Below, in pieces: positions 24,089 through 33,823 of a stretch of 64,000 bases of DNA. The position numbers and the translations under genes were made by a program. Position 1 is the first letter of the stretch. Each line of letters starts with the position of its first letter. The DNA comes from Citrobacter enshiensis (GTDB lineage: Bacteria > Pseudomonadota > Gammaproteobacteria > Enterobacterales > Enterobacteriaceae): assembly GCF_029338175.1 (NCBI RefSeq), contig NZ_CP119862.1, positions 2,728,001 through 2,792,000 of the forward strand, in the 5' to 3' direction. The notes beneath the pieces are model-generated. The model had not been told where the DNA came from. It searched no databases and was given only the letters and a program-made list of their open reading frames with translations.

Positions 24089-25596
24089 TTTCGCTGCTCT
24101 GGTGCACTATAGCGGCGATCTATTCGCCGCTGGTCCCCGCCGCGTTCGCGCTCATCATTCCCGCGCTGTCCGTTAAACACTGGCTGGCGCTGTTTGCCGA
24201 CCCGCAGCTATCACAGGCGCTGCTGGCAACGCTGACCTCGGTGACCATTGCCACGGTTGGCGCGCTGGCGATTGCCCTGACGGTGATTGTCGCCCTCTGG
24301 CCGGGTGCGAAGTGGCTGCGTCTGTGCGCACGTCTGCCGTGGCTGCTGGCGATTCCGCACGTGGCCTTTGCCACCAGCGCGCTGCTGTTGTTTGCAGAGG
24401 GCGGGTGGCTGTATCGGACATTCCCTTTTTTCTCGCCGCTATTGGATCGCTATGGTATCGGGCTTGGCGTGACCCTGGCGGTGAAGGAGAGCGCCTTTAT
24501 CCTGTGGATCCTGGCGGCACTGCTGAGCGAAAAACACCTTTCCCAACAGGTTATCGTGCTGGATACGCTGGGTTACAGCCGTCTGCAGTGTCTGAACTGG
24601 CTGCTGCTGCCTTCTGTAGCGCCCGCGCTGGGGGCGGTAATGCTGGCGGTTGTCGCCTGGTCTCTCTCGGTTGTTGACGTGGCGATCATTCTCGGGCCAG
24701 GCAATCCTCCTACGCTGGCGGTATTAAGCTGGCAATGGTTAAGTCAGGGAGATAGCGAGCAACAGATCAAAGGCGCGCTGGCCAGTTTGCTGCTGGTGGG
24801 ACTGCTCGTTGCCTTCGCGCTGACAGGTTATCTGCTCTGGCGCTACTGGCAACGCACCCTCCCCGCGATCAGCGGCGTGCGTCACCGCCGTTCATCGACA
24901 CGACCAGGCAAAACGCTTTCGGTGATGCTGCCGTTAACGGGCGTGCTGTGCGCCCTGCTGCTGGCGCTTATCGCTCACCCTGCGTCCGTCAACCATGAGG
25001 CGTTAATCAACAGTCTGTACCTGGGCCTGGCCGCCAGCGCCATCGGACTTATCGTGATTCTTTTATGGCTGGAGTGGGGACCCGCACGTGGCCATCGCTG
25101 GCTCTGGTTGCCGATCATTCTACCGGCGCTACCGCTGGTGACCGGGCAATATACCCTCGCGCTGCGACTGGAACTGGACGGCCAGTACGCCACCGTTATC
25201 TGGGGGCATCTGCTGTGGACTCTCCCGTGGATGCTGTTTGCGCTACGTCCGGCCTGGCAACGCATCGACCCACGCCTGATACTGGTGGCGCAAACGCTGG
25301 GCTGGACAAAAGGTAAGATATTCTGCTGCGTTAAATGTCCGTTGGTGGTACGTCCGGCGCTGCTGGCCTTTTCGGTAGGGTTCTCCGTCAGCATCGCCCA
25401 ATATATGCCAGGACTTTGGCTGGGCGCCGGTCGCTATCCTACACTGACCACCGAAGCGGTCGCGCTCAGTAGCGGCGGCAGCAACGCAATCCTGGCGGCC
25501 CAGGCGTTATGGCAGCTATTGCTCCCGTTGCTGGTTTTCGCGCTGACCGCGCTCATTTCAAGGTGGATTGGCTATTCACGACAAGGACTCCGCTAA
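24061..25596 (+). CDS. ynjC: ABC transporter permease YnjC (fused double permease)
   Basis: 511 residues, as in E. coli, with about 12 hydrophobic segments. Two binding-protein-dependent transport domains are fused in one chain; the EAA-type loops are around residues 178-195 (VLDTLGYSRLQCLNWLLLPS) and 425-440 (TLGWTKGKIFCCVK). The ATG inside the ynjB 3' end is chosen by homology (MATPLRY). The stop overlaps the ynjD start by one base. Confidence 0.92.
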   Translation: MATPLRYALISLLWCTIAAIYSPLVPAAFALIIPALSVKHWLALFADPQLSQALLATLTSVTIATVGALAIALTVIVALWPGAKWLRLCARLPWLLAIPHVAFATSALLLFAEGGWLYRTFPFFSPLLDRYGIGLGVTLAVKESAFILWILAALLSEKHLSQQVIVLDTLGYSRLQCLNWLLLPSVAPALGAVMLAVVAWSLSVVDVAIILGPGNPPTLAVLSWQWLSQGDSEQQIKGALASLLLVGLLVAFALTGYLLWRYWQRTLPAISGVRHRRSSTRPGKTLSVMLPLTGVLCALLLALIAHPASVNHEALINSLYLGLAASAIGLIVILLWLEWGPARGHRWLWLPIILPALPLVTGQYTLALRLELDGQYATVIWGHLLWTLPWMLFALRPAWQRIDPRLILVAQTLGWTKGKIFCCVKCPLVVRPALLAFSVGFSVSIAQYMPGLWLGAGRYPTLTTEAVALSSGGSNAILAAQALWQLLLPLLVFALTALISRWIGYSRQGLR

Positions 25597-26228
25597 TGCT
25601 CGCTGTTCGCCATCTCTCGCTGCATGTGGGACAGGTGCCACTGCTTAAACAGATGAATTTCGCTGTCGACAAAGGTGACATTGTCACTTTAATGGGGCCG
25701 TCAGGCTGTGGTAAATCGACCCTGCTCTCCTGGATGGTGGGGGCAATATCTTCGCATTTTCAGGCCAGTGGCGAACTGTGGCTTGATACACGGCGCATCG
25801 ATGGTTTACCCACCGCAGAGCGACAAATCGGCATTCTGTTTCAGGATGCTTTGTTGTTCGATCACTTCAGCGTCGGGCAAAACCTGCTGCTGGCGATCCC
25901 TGCCAGGTTGAAAGGTTCAACGCGGCGAGACGCCGTTCAGCAAGCCCTTGAACGTGCCGGGCTGGAGGGTTTTTATCACCGTGACCCGGCCTCGTTGTCC
26001 GGCGGTCAGCGGGCGCGCGTTGCCCTGCTGCGTGCGCTGCTGGCGCAACCTCAGGCGCTATTGCTGGATGAGCCGTTCAGCCGCCTGGACACGGAACTTC
26101 GCGAAGCCTTTCGCCAGTGGGTATTTGCTGAAATACGCCAGCAGGGAATTCCCGTGGTGCAGGTCAGCCATGATGTACAGGATATTCCCCCGGGCGGTGT
26201 GGTGTTGCAAATGGCTGACTGGGCGTGA
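25596..26228 (+). CDS. ynjD: ABC transporter ATP-binding protein YnjD, C-terminus shortened by frameshift
   Basis: 210 residues against 217 in E. coli. Walker A GPSGCGKST (about 36-44), signature LSGGQRARVALLRA (about 131) and Walker B ALLLDEP are intact, so the ATPase core is complete. The last codons read MADWA-stop. If one G of the GGG at 26221-26223 is removed, the frame continues REFAHKLR to a TAA at 26248-26250, matching the E. coli ending in KLR. This is a +1 indel or a sequencing error. It powers the YnjBC importer. Confidence 0.9.
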   Translation: MLAVRHLSLHVGQVPLLKQMNFAVDKGDIVTLMGPSGCGKSTLLSWMVGAISSHFQASGELWLDTRRIDGLPTAERQIGILFQDALLFDHFSVGQNLLLAIPARLKGSTRRDAVQQALERAGLEGFYHRDPASLSGGQRARVALLRALLAQPQALLLDEPFSRLDTELREAFRQWVFAEIRQQGIPVVQVSHDVQDIPPGGVVLQMADWA

Positions 26229-26315
26229 ATTTGCGCACAAACTGCGTTAACGCAAAGTTTTTGCCTCACGGCAGGCAGAGAATAGCGCCCTCTTATTTCA
26301 ATGTCGGGCTATTCG

Positions 26316-27623
26316 ATGAAACGTGTTTCTCAAATGACCGCGCTGGCACTGGCTTTAGGGCTCGCTTGCGCTTCTTCGCAGGCTGCTGAAATGTCGCAGG
26401 CGCTCACCCTCCACCAGTTGCAACAAAAACAGGGCGCTGCCATTGATACGCGTCAAAGCGCTTTCTACAACGGCTGGCCACAGTCGCTCAATGGCCCCTC
26501 AGGGCACGAACCCTCCGCGCTGAATCTCTCCGCGAACTGGCTCGATAAAATGAACGATGAGCAGCTCACCGCCTGGCTACAGACGCATCAGTTAAACGCC
26601 GATACCCCGGTGGCGCTTTACGGTAATGAAACCGACATGCAGGCCGTCAAATCGCGTTTGCAAAAAGCCGGTTTACACCAGATTTCCACCCTCAGCGATG
26701 CATTGCAACAGCCTTCCCGCCTCCAGCGACTACCGCATTTTGAGCAACTGGTTTTCCCGCAGTGGCTGCACGATCTTCAGCAACAGAAGTCCGTGACGGC
26801 AAAACCGGCCGGTGACTGGAAAGTCCTCGAAGCAGGCTGGGGCGCGCCGAAGTTCTACCTGATGAGCCACATTCCTGGCGCCGGTTACATTGATACCAAT
26901 GAAGTGGAAAGCGAACCGCTGTGGAACAAAGTGTCCGATGCTCAGCTTAAAGCGATGCTGGCGAAGCATGGCATCCGCCACGATACGACGGTTGTCCTGT
27001 ATGGTCGCGACGTTTACGCGGCAGCGCGTGTCGCGCAGATCATGCTCTATGCCGGTGTGAAGGATGTTCGCCTGCTCGATGGCGGCTGGCAAAGCTGGTC
27101 CGATGCGGGCCTGCCGGTAGAACGCGGCACACCGCCGAAAGTGAAAGCGGAACCTGATTTTGGTGTCACCATTCCGGCGCAACCGCAGCTGATGCTGAAT
27201 ATGGAACAGGCTCGCGCCCTGCTGCATCGCCAGGATGCTTCGCTGGTCAGCATTCGCTCGTGGCCTGAGTTTATTGGTACCACCAGCGGGTACAATTACA
27301 TCAAACCGAAAGGCGAGATTGCCGGTGCGCGTTGGGGCCACGCTGGCAGCGACTCTACGCACATGGAAGACTTCCACAATCCGGATGGCACCATGCGTAG
27401 CGCAGACGATATCGCCGCCATGTGGAAGCAGTGGAATATCCTGCCGGATCAGCAGGTTTCCTTCTACTGCGGCACCGGTTGGCGCGCCTCAGAAACGTTT
27501 ATCTATGCCCGCGCGATGGGCTGGAAAAACGTCTCCGTCTATGACGGCGGCTGGTACGAGTGGAGCAGCGATCCGAAAAACCCGGTCGCCACCGGCGAGC
27601 GGGGTCCGGACAGCAGCAACTAA
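26316..27623 (+). CDS. ynjE: Three-domain rhodanese (thiosulfate sulfurtransferase) YnjE
   Basis: 435 residues, as in E. coli YnjE. Sec signal peptide (cleavage near SQA|AEM). Three rhodanese domains follow; the active Cys is in the third, within FYCGTGWRAS (about residue 385). Exported sulfurtransferase; physiological acceptor unknown. The start giving MKRVSQM is chosen by homology; an ATG five codons upstream has no better ribosome site. Last gene of the ydjX-ynjE run, 87 bp after ynjD. Confidence 0.93.
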   Translation: MKRVSQMTALALALGLACASSQAAEMSQALTLHQLQQKQGAAIDTRQSAFYNGWPQSLNGPSGHEPSALNLSANWLDKMNDEQLTAWLQTHQLNADTPVALYGNETDMQAVKSRLQKAGLHQISTLSDALQQPSRLQRLPHFEQLVFPQWLHDLQQQKSVTAKPAGDWKVLEAGWGAPKFYLMSHIPGAGYIDTNEVESEPLWNKVSDAQLKAMLAKHGIRHDTTVVLYGRDVYAAARVAQIMLYAGVKDVRLLDGGWQSWSDAGLPVERGTPPKVKAEPDFGVTIPAQPQLMLNMEQARALLHRQDASLVSIRSWPEFIGTTSGYNYIKPKGEIAGARWGHAGSDSTHMEDFHNPDGTMRSADDIAAMWKQWNILPDQQVSFYCGTGWRASETFIYARAMGWKNVSVYDGGWYEWSSDPKNPVATGERGPDSSN

Positions 27624-27632
27624 ATCGTGAAT

Positions 27633-27682
27633 GCCTGATGGCGCTACGTTGTGTAGGCCGGATAAGCGTAGCGCCATCCGGC
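27633..27682. repeat. REP element between ynjE and ynjF
   Basis: GCCTGATGGCGCTACG and CGTAGCGCCATCCGGC form long inverted arms with the REP-type GTAGGCCGGATAAG in the loop. Located between two convergent genes. Confidence 0.88.
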
Positions 27683-27690
27683 AACACGTC

Positions 27691-28314
27691 TTATCCGGCA
27701 CGCTGAAGCGATTTCAGCGTCAGGTAGCCACTCCAAATCCGCGTCAACGTCGTCATCCAGCACAACACGCCGAATACCCACGCAAGCCACGAAAAATAGG
27801 CTGGGAATAAACAACTCAACACAAACAGCAGAATCGTCTCCGTCCCTTCCGTCAACCCGCCGAGATAGTAAAACGATTTGTGCGCATAGCCGGGATTATC
27901 AATCTGATGTTTCGCCGCCAGCGCGGCAAAGGCCAAAAAGCTGCTGCCCGTGCCGATAAACGCAAACAGCAGCCAGCCACCGGCCAGCGCATTTTGCTCC
28001 GGAGCGGCGAGAATAAAGCCAAACGGAACCAGTGCGTAAAAGAGAAAATCGAGCGAGATGTCGAGAAATCCGCCCGCATCCGTCAGCCCCCGGCGTCTGG
28101 CTAATGCGCCGTCCAGGCCATCCAGAAAACGGTTCAACACAATAGCGACCAGCGCGGCCAGATACCAGCCCAGTGCCAGAAACGGCAAGGCCAGGACACC
28201 GATAGCAAAACCGAGCAGCGTCAGTCCGTCTGGCGTAATCGCCGGTTTATCCAGGAGGCTGGCGCACCGATGCAGGAGGGGTTTAATTCCAGGGTGAAGA
28301 TAGCGATCAAGCAC
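27691..28314 (-). CDS. ynjF: CDP-alcohol phosphatidyltransferase family protein YnjF
   Basis: 207 residues with about five hydrophobic segments. The CDP-alcohol phosphotransferase motif D-G-x2-A-R-x8-G-x3-D-x3-D is complete in the stretch LDGALARR to LDISLD (about residues 65-90). It should transfer a phospho-alcohol from CDP-linked donor in the inner membrane; the acceptor is unknown. Single gene, divergent from nudG. Confidence 0.9.
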   Translation of the reverse strand: MLDRYLHPGIKPLLHRCASLLDKPAITPDGLTLLGFAIGVLALPFLALGWYLAALVAIVLNRFLDGLDGALARRRGLTDAGGFLDISLDFLFYALVPFGFILAAPEQNALAGGWLLFAFIGTGSSFLAFAALAAKHQIDNPGYAHKSFYYLGGLTEGTETILLFVLSCLFPAYFSWLAWVFGVLCWMTTLTRIWSGYLTLKSLQRAG

Positions 28315-28401
28315 AAATGCTCCCGTAAGTGTAAAGGTCTTCAGATTAGATAAAACTGCGGATATTATGGCATTTTCTCTCGTCAGACAGTGTTGAATAT
28401 A

Positions 28402-28815
28402 ATGAAATCTCTCGACGTCGTTGCCGCCATCATTGAACGTGATGGCAAAATTTTACTGGCTCAGCGCCCGGAACACGCCGACCAGCCCGGAATGTGGGAA
28501 TTTGCCGGTGGAAAAGTCGAGTCCGGTGAAAGCCAGCCACAGGCACTGGCGCGCGAACTCAGGGAGGAGCTGGGGATCGACGCGGTGGTTGGGCAGTATA
28601 TTGCCAGTCATCAGCGCGAAGTGTCTGGTCGGTTAATTCATTTGCATGCCTGGCATGTGCCGGACTTTAACGGTACGTTGCGCGCGCATGAACACCAGCG
28701 CCTGCTCTGGTGTTCGCCTGAAGATGCGCTTAATTATCCTCTCGCCCCGGCAGACATTCCGCTATTAGAGGCATTCAGGGTTTTACGCGGCACCAGACCA
28801 GCGGATTCGTACTGA
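28402..28815 (+). CDS. nudG: CTP pyrophosphohydrolase / 5-hydroxy-dCTPase NudG
   Basis: 137 residues, MutT-like Nudix protein (E. coli 135). The Nudix box G-x5-E-x7-REUxEExGU runs from GGKVESGE to REELGI (about residues 37-59). It hydrolyses CTP, dCTP and oxidised cytosine nucleotides. Start chosen at MKSLDVVAAI by homology; the ribosome site is weak. The 3' end overlaps the convergent ynjH by 41 bp. Confidence 0.92.
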   Translation: MKSLDVVAAIIERDGKILLAQRPEHADQPGMWEFAGGKVESGESQPQALARELREELGIDAVVGQYIASHQREVSGRLIHLHAWHVPDFNGTLRAHEHQRLLWCSPEDALNYPLAPADIPLLEAFRVLRGTRPADSY

Positions 28816-29053
28816 GGGTTTTCTCGTCACGCTGGCACTGCAACAACACGCCGTCGGCTTTGATGACGGCCCCTTCTGAATAGTTTTGGTCCTGGTAGAT
28901 ACAGCACAAATTGCAGGGCTGCGGGCGCTGTCCGCTGGAGCTGAAGACCTCCGGCGGCACGTTGACGTCGACATCCGGGCGATAACGGTCATTCGCCTGT
29001 ACAGCGAAAGGCATAAGCACCACTGCAACAGCGGCCATCAATAAACGGCGCAT
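28775..29053 (-). CDS. ynjH: DUF1496 exported protein YnjH
   Basis: 92 residues (E. coli 90). A signal peptide of about 20 residues ends VQA|ND; the mature part has four Cys, as in PCNLCCIYQDQNYSEGA. Function unknown. ATG 29053 is chosen over one two codons upstream because AAGGA lies 6 bases before it. It ends inside the convergent nudG 3' end. Confidence 0.9.
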   Translation of the reverse strand: MRRLLMAAVAVVLMPFAVQANDRYRPDVDVNVPPEVFSSSGQRPQPCNLCCIYQDQNYSEGAVIKADGVLLQCQRDEKTLSTNPLVWCRVKP

Positions 29054-29289
29054 AGTCATTCCTTTTAAATTGAACTCGTCTTCCATTATAACGGTCGTCA
29101 ATGGCAGAAACTTTAGCCCTCTGATCATCGCTTTTGGTAATGACGCCCGTCTCGTTATTAATTTGCTTAGCACGATGATTTTTTTCTTGCTTAGCGTCAC
29201 ATTGCTGATGTTATATTCAAAATCTGCAAACACCTATTCACATAAAACACAATTACAACCACATTAAAATATAAGAGGTTTTTAAATCT

Positions 29290-30633
29290 ATGGATCAGAC
29301 ATGTTCTCTGGAGTCGTTTCTCAACCATGTTCAAAAGCGCGACCCGAATCAAACCGAGTTCGCGCAGGCCGTTCGTGAAGTCATGACCACCCTGTGGCCC
29401 TTCCTTGAGCAGAATCCCCGTTATCGCCAAATGTCATTGCTGGAACGTCTGGTTGAGCCGGAACGTGTGATCCAGTTTCGCGTTGTCTGGCTGGACGACC
29501 GCAATCAGGTTCAGGTCAACCGGGCCTGGCGCGTACAGTTTAACGCAGCGATCGGTCCTTATAAGGGCGGGATGCGTTTCCACCCTTCGGTTAACCTGTC
29601 GATTCTGAAATTCCTCGGCTTCGAGCAAACCTTTAAAAACGCCCTTACCACACTGCCAATGGGCGGCGGTAAAGGCGGGAGCGATTTTGACCCGAAAGGC
29701 AAAAGTGAAGGCGAAGTGATGCGTTTCTGCCAGGCGCTGATGACCGAACTGTATCGTCATTTGGGGCCGGATACGGATGTACCCGCCGGTGATATCGGCG
29801 TAGGCGGGCGTGAAGTGGGCTTTATGGCTGGCATGATGCGCAAACTCTCCAACAATAGCGCCTGTGTCTTTACGGGCAAAGGTCTCTCCTTCGGCGGAAG
29901 TTTGATCCGCCCGGAAGCGACCGGTTATGGTCTGGTCTACTTCACCGAAGCGATGCTCAAACGCCACGGTCTCGGGTTTGAAGGGATGCGCGTGGCGGTT
30001 TCCGGCTCTGGCAACGTGGCGCAATTTGCCATTGAAAAAGCGATGGAGTTTGGCGCGCGTGTGGTCACCGCCTCCGATTCCAGCGGTACCGTCGTTGACG
30101 AAAGCGGCTTTACCACAGAAAAACTGGCGCGCCTGTGCGCCATCAAAGACAGTCGCGATGGGCGCGTCGCCGACTACGCGCGTGAGTTTGGCCTGACCTA
30201 TCTGGAAGGCAAACAGCCGTGGTCAGTTCCGGTCGATATCGCCCTGCCATGCGCTACGCAAAATGAGCTGGATGTCGATGCCGCTCGCCAGCTTATCGCC
30301 AATGGCGTGAAAGCCGTGGCGGAAGGCGCAAACATGCCGACCACCATCGAAGCCACCGATCTGTTCCTGGAAGCGGGCGTACTGTTCGCGCCGGGTAAAG
30401 CGGCTAACGCAGGTGGTGTGGCGACCTCCGGGCTGGAGATGGCGCAAAACGCCGCGCGTTTAAGCTGGAAGGCAGAAAAAGTGGATGCACGTTTGCACCA
30501 CATTATGTTGGATATTCACCACGCGTGCGTGGAGTACGGCGGTGAAAATAAACATACCAACTATGTTCGTGGCGCAAACATTGCGGGCTTCGTCAAAGTG
30601 GCTGACGCGATGCTGGCGCAGGGCGTGATTTAA
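29290..30633 (+). CDS. gdhA: NADP-specific glutamate dehydrogenase GdhA
   Basis: 447 residues as in E. coli. Catalytic Lys in MGGGKGGSDF (about residue 128), substrate-binding GPYKGGMRFHP upstream and the Rossmann GSGNVAQ (about 238). It makes glutamate from 2-oxoglutarate and ammonia using NADPH. AGAGG is 13 bases before the ATG, so the ribosome site is loosely spaced. Terminates at a hairpin that also encodes the topB C-terminus. Confidence 0.96.
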   Translation: MDQTCSLESFLNHVQKRDPNQTEFAQAVREVMTTLWPFLEQNPRYRQMSLLERLVEPERVIQFRVVWLDDRNQVQVNRAWRVQFNAAIGPYKGGMRFHPSVNLSILKFLGFEQTFKNALTTLPMGGGKGGSDFDPKGKSEGEVMRFCQALMTELYRHLGPDTDVPAGDIGVGGREVGFMAGMMRKLSNNSACVFTGKGLSFGGSLIRPEATGYGLVYFTEAMLKRHGLGFEGMRVAVSGSGNVAQFAIEKAMEFGARVVTASDSSGTVVDESGFTTEKLARLCAIKDSRDGRVADYAREFGLTYLEGKQPWSVPVDIALPCATQNELDVDAARQLIANGVKAVAEGANMPTTIEATDLFLEAGVLFAPGKAANAGGVATSGLEMAQNAARLSWKAEKVDARLHHIMLDIHHACVEYGGENKHTNYVRGANIAGFVKVADAMLAQGVI

Positions 30634-30660
30634 CGTTCTGTCGGTCTGACCATCAGACAA

Positions 30661-30696
30661 TGCCGGATGGCGGCATAACTGCCTTATCCGGCCTAC
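30661..30696. repeat. REP element after gdhA
   Basis: TGCCGGATGGCGGCA followed by TGCCTTATCCGGCCTAC is a REP unit in the convergent gdhA-topB gap; a partial second unit (TTATCAGGCCTACA) follows. Confidence 0.88.
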
Positions 30697-30718
30697 GACG
30701 ACTTATCAGGCCTACACA

Positions 30719-32659
30719 TTACAGGCCCGCTTCTGCTGATGGCGGGCTTTTTTTCGCCGTACGTTTACGCGGCGCGGACTTTTTCTTCTCGCCGCCGCCG
30801 GGTGCAACGATTCCCCGAAAACGCCTTACCGGCGTACGCTTCGCCTGGTCAATCAGTTGGTAGAGCGTTCCGACCAACGGCTGCATAAAATCCTGATAAC
30901 GACACTGTTTCTCACTGATTTGCGTCAGGATCGACTCCCAGTGCGCGGTCATATCGGGTCGGGTCGCCATTTCCGGCAGCGAGTGAAACAACGCTTTACC
31001 GGCATCAGTAGAGTGAATGTAGCGCCCTTTTTTGATCAAAAAACCGCGTTTAAACAGTAACTCAATGATACCGGCACGAGTCGCCTCGGTGCCCAGACCG
31101 TCGGTTGCACGCAGGATCTTTTTCAGATCTTTGTCCTGCACAAAGCGAGCGATACCGGTCATTGCCGAGAGCAAAGTCGCATCCGTAAAGTGGCGTGGCG
31201 GTTGCGTCTGACGCTCGACCACTTCACCTTTCTCGCATAAAAGCTCATCGTCTTTCGCGACCACCGGCAGCGGCGTGCCGTCGTTCTCTTCATCACGTTC
31301 TTTATTACCCAGCAGCGTGCGCCACCCCGCTTCCGCCAGGAACCGGGCTTTGGCAATAAATTTACCCTTCGCAATGTCCAGTTCAATCACGCACTTGCGG
31401 AACACCGCATCCGGGCAGAACTGCATCAGATACTGGCGCGCAATCAGGTTGTAGACCTTCGCTTCGTTGTCGTTTAGCGAGATCGATGAGCTACGCGCGG
31501 TCGGGATGATGGCGTGGTGCGCATCGACTTTTTTGTCATCCCAGCAGCGGTTACGGGTATCCGGATTGACCGCAGGCTGCGGCAGCAGATCCGACGCATG
31601 GACGCTGATGGCGTTCAGTACCGCATGACGTCCGGCAAAATGTTCTTCCGGCAGATAGCGACAGTCGGAACGTGGGTAGGTAATAAGCTTGTGGGTTTCA
31701 TACAGCTTCTGGCAAATATCGAGCACATTCTGCGCGCTCAGGCCGAAGCGTTTGGCGGCTTCAATCTGCAAGGCGGAGAGTGAAAACGGTAGCGGCGCTG
31801 ATTCTGATTCCCGTTTATCGTTATAACTGGTGACCACCGCGGGCTGCCCGTTGATACGGTTTACCACGTGTTCCGCCAGCGGGCGATGAAGTAAACGCCC
31901 TTCTTCGTCCTGATACGGTTCACAGGCTTCGCTGGGTTGCCAGAGGGCGGTGAACCGTTCATCGGCCGGCGTCACAATATGCGCCTTAACCTCAAAGAAA
32001 TCTTTGGCGACGAAATTTTCGATCTCTTCATCGCGGCGCACCACCAGCCCAAGAACCGGCGTCTGTACGCGCCCCACCGAGAGAACGCCCTGATAACCGG
32101 CGTTGCGCCCCAGAATGGTATACGCGCGGGTCATGTTGATGCCGTACAGCCAGTCGGCCCGCGCACGCGCCAGCGCCGAGACGCACAGCGGCACAAATTC
32201 GCTATTGGAACGCAGACGTTCAATCGCCCGTTCGACCGCCTGCGGGTTGAGATCGTTGATCAAACAACGTTGCACCTGATGGCGCTTTTCCGGGGCCAGT
32301 TGCAGGTAATCCAGCACTTCATCCACCAGCAACTGCCCTTCGCGATCGGGGTCTCCCGCGTGAATCACTTCGCTGGCTTCATGCAAGAACCGTTTGATGA
32401 CGTTGAGCTGCTTCGTCACGGAAGGACGCGGTTGCAACTGCCATTTTTCCGGCACTATCGGAAGATCGGCTAAGCTCCAGCGCGCATAACGACTGTCATA
32501 CGCGTCGGGCTGCGCTTGTTCAAGCAGGTGACCGATACACCAGGTCACCACTTGCCCATTTCCGCATTCAATAAAACCATCGCCTTTGCGATGCGGCTTT
32601 GGCAGCACATCCGCAATGGCGCGGGCCAGACTCGGTTTTTCGGCAATATACAACCGCAT
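30719..32659 (-). CDS. topB: DNA topoisomerase III TopB
   Basis: 646 residues (E. coli 653). Type IA topoisomerase: N-terminal TOPRIM with IAEKPSLA and DPDREGQ, catalytic Tyr in [12 protein letters not shown] (about 328), [14 protein letters not shown], and a basic Lys/Arg tail. It decatenates replication intermediates. The C-terminus is shorter than in E. coli, ending [10 protein letters not shown]. The ATG is chosen by homology ([10 protein letters not shown]); 4 bp separate it from the selD stop, so the two form an operon. Confidence 0.95.
   Translation of the reverse strand: MRLYIAEKPSLARAIADVLPKPHRKGDGFIECGNGQVVTWCIGHLLEQAQPDAYDSRYARWSLADLPIVPEKWQLQPRPSVTKQLNVIKRFLHEASEVIHAGDPDREGQLLVDEVLDYLQLAPEKRHQVQRCLINDLNPQAVERAIERLRSNSEFVPLCVSALARARADWLYGINMTRAYTILGRNAGYQGVLSVGRVQTPVLGLVVRRDEEIENFVAKDFFEVKAHIVTPADERFTALWQPSEACEPYQDEEGRLLHRPLAEHVVNRINGQPAVVTSYNDKRESESAPLPFSLSALQIEAAKRFGLSAQNVLDICQKLYETHKLITYPRSDCRYLPEEHFAGRHAVLNAISVHASDLLPQPAVNPDTRNRCWDDKKVDAHHAIIPTARSSSISLNDNEAKVYNLIARQYLMQFCPDAVFRKCVIELDIAKGKFIAKARFLAEAGWRTLLGNKERDEENDGTPLPVVAKDDELLCEKGEVVERQTQPPRHFTDATLLSAMTGIARFVQDKDLKKILRATDGLGTEATRAGIIELLFKRGFLIKKGRYIHSTDAGKALFHSLPEMATRPDMTAHWESILTQISEKQCRYQDFMQPLVGTLYQLIDQAKRTPVRRFRGIVAPGGGEKKKSAPRKRTAKKSPPSAEAGL
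30724..30754 (+). terminator. gdhA terminator overlapping the topB 3' end
   Basis: GCCCGC ... GCGGGC (6-bp stem, 11-nt loop) followed by T7 on the plus strand. The same bases on the minus strand encode the last residues and stop of topB. Confidence 0.85.
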
Positions 32660-32663
32660 CGAC

Positions 32664-33707
32664 TTAACGGATCTCGACCATGGCGCGTCCGCCACGTGCT
32701 TCAACCAGCTCACCGATGGCGGTCAGATCGATACCAAACTCCGCCGCGGTCGCTTTCACTTCCGCTTCGGATTCCGGCGTCACCGCCAACAACAGTCCAC
32801 CAGAGGTTTGCGGATCGCACAACAGAGAACGTACCGCGTGCGGCATCTCGCCCATCAAATGCCCGTAGCTGGCATAGTTGCGTTCCGTACCGCCTGGCAC
32901 TGCGCCCAGTTGAATATACTCTTCAACCCCCGGCAGTTTTGGCACATCCTGATAATCAATTTGCGCCTGTACGCCTGCGCCCTGACACATCTCGCTTAAG
33001 TGCCCCAGCAAACCAAAACCGGTCACATCGGTCATCGCCTTCACGCCGTCGATATTGGCAAACGCTGCGCCTGCAATATTCATTCGGCACATCACTTCGG
33101 TCGCCAGTCCCTGATGTTCCGGCTTCAGCAGTGATTTTTTCTCTGCGGTGGTCAGTACGCCAATCCCCAGCGGTTTGGTGAGGAACAACTTGCACCCGGG
33201 CTGCGCGGTACTGTTCTTTTTCACGCGCTCAGTAGGCACAACGCCGGTGACGGCCAGGCCAAAAATCGGCTCCGGCGCATCAATGGAGTGACCGCCCGCC
33301 AGCGCGATACCGGCTTGTGTACAGGCAAAACGCCCGCCTTCAGTGACTTCCCGGGCGATCTCCGGAGACAGCGTATTGATCGGCCATCCCAAAATCGCGA
33401 TCGCCATAATCGGTTTGCCGCCCATCGCAAAAATATCGCTAATGGCGTTGGTCGCCGCAATGCGACCAAAATCGAACGGGTTATCGACGATAGGCATAAA
33501 GAAGTCAGTGGTACTGATAATACTGGTGCCATTACCCAGATCGTATACCGCCGCATCATCGCGGGTTTCGTTACCCACAAGCAGGTTCGGGTCGACAAAC
33601 TTCGCCTGCTCGCTGTGCAGGATGGTTTCCAACACTTTGGGGGAAATTTTACAACCGCAACCGGCTCCGTGGCTGTATTGCGTTAAACGAATGTTTTGCT
33701 CGCTCAT
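32664..33707 (-). CDS. selD: Selenide, water dikinase SelD
   Basis: 347 residues as in E. coli. It makes monoselenophosphate from selenide and ATP for selenocysteine and selenouridine synthesis. The N-terminal Cys17/Lys20 in GAGCGCK are present, so this is a Cys-type SelD with no in-frame TGA. Start chosen at the second of two near ATGs because AGGAG lies 7 bases before it. First gene of selD-topB. Confidence 0.95.
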   Translation of the reverse strand: MSEQNIRLTQYSHGAGCGCKISPKVLETILHSEQAKFVDPNLLVGNETRDDAAVYDLGNGTSIISTTDFFMPIVDNPFDFGRIAATNAISDIFAMGGKPIMAIAILGWPINTLSPEIAREVTEGGRFACTQAGIALAGGHSIDAPEPIFGLAVTGVVPTERVKKNSTAQPGCKLFLTKPLGIGVLTTAEKKSLLKPEHQGLATEVMCRMNIAGAAFANIDGVKAMTDVTGFGLLGHLSEMCQGAGVQAQIDYQDVPKLPGVEEYIQLGAVPGGTERNYASYGHLMGEMPHAVRSLLCDPQTSGGLLLAVTPESEAEVKATAAEFGIDLTAIGELVEARGGRAMVEIR

Positions 33708-33823
33708 GGACATCTCCTGTCATTGCAATCCGACTATGGTAACGCTCATTCTGTGATGTGATAAGAGTGACTGTCTGAATTCCGGCGTCTTTGCTCATAA
33801 TCCAGACAGTTTCGTCGAATATC

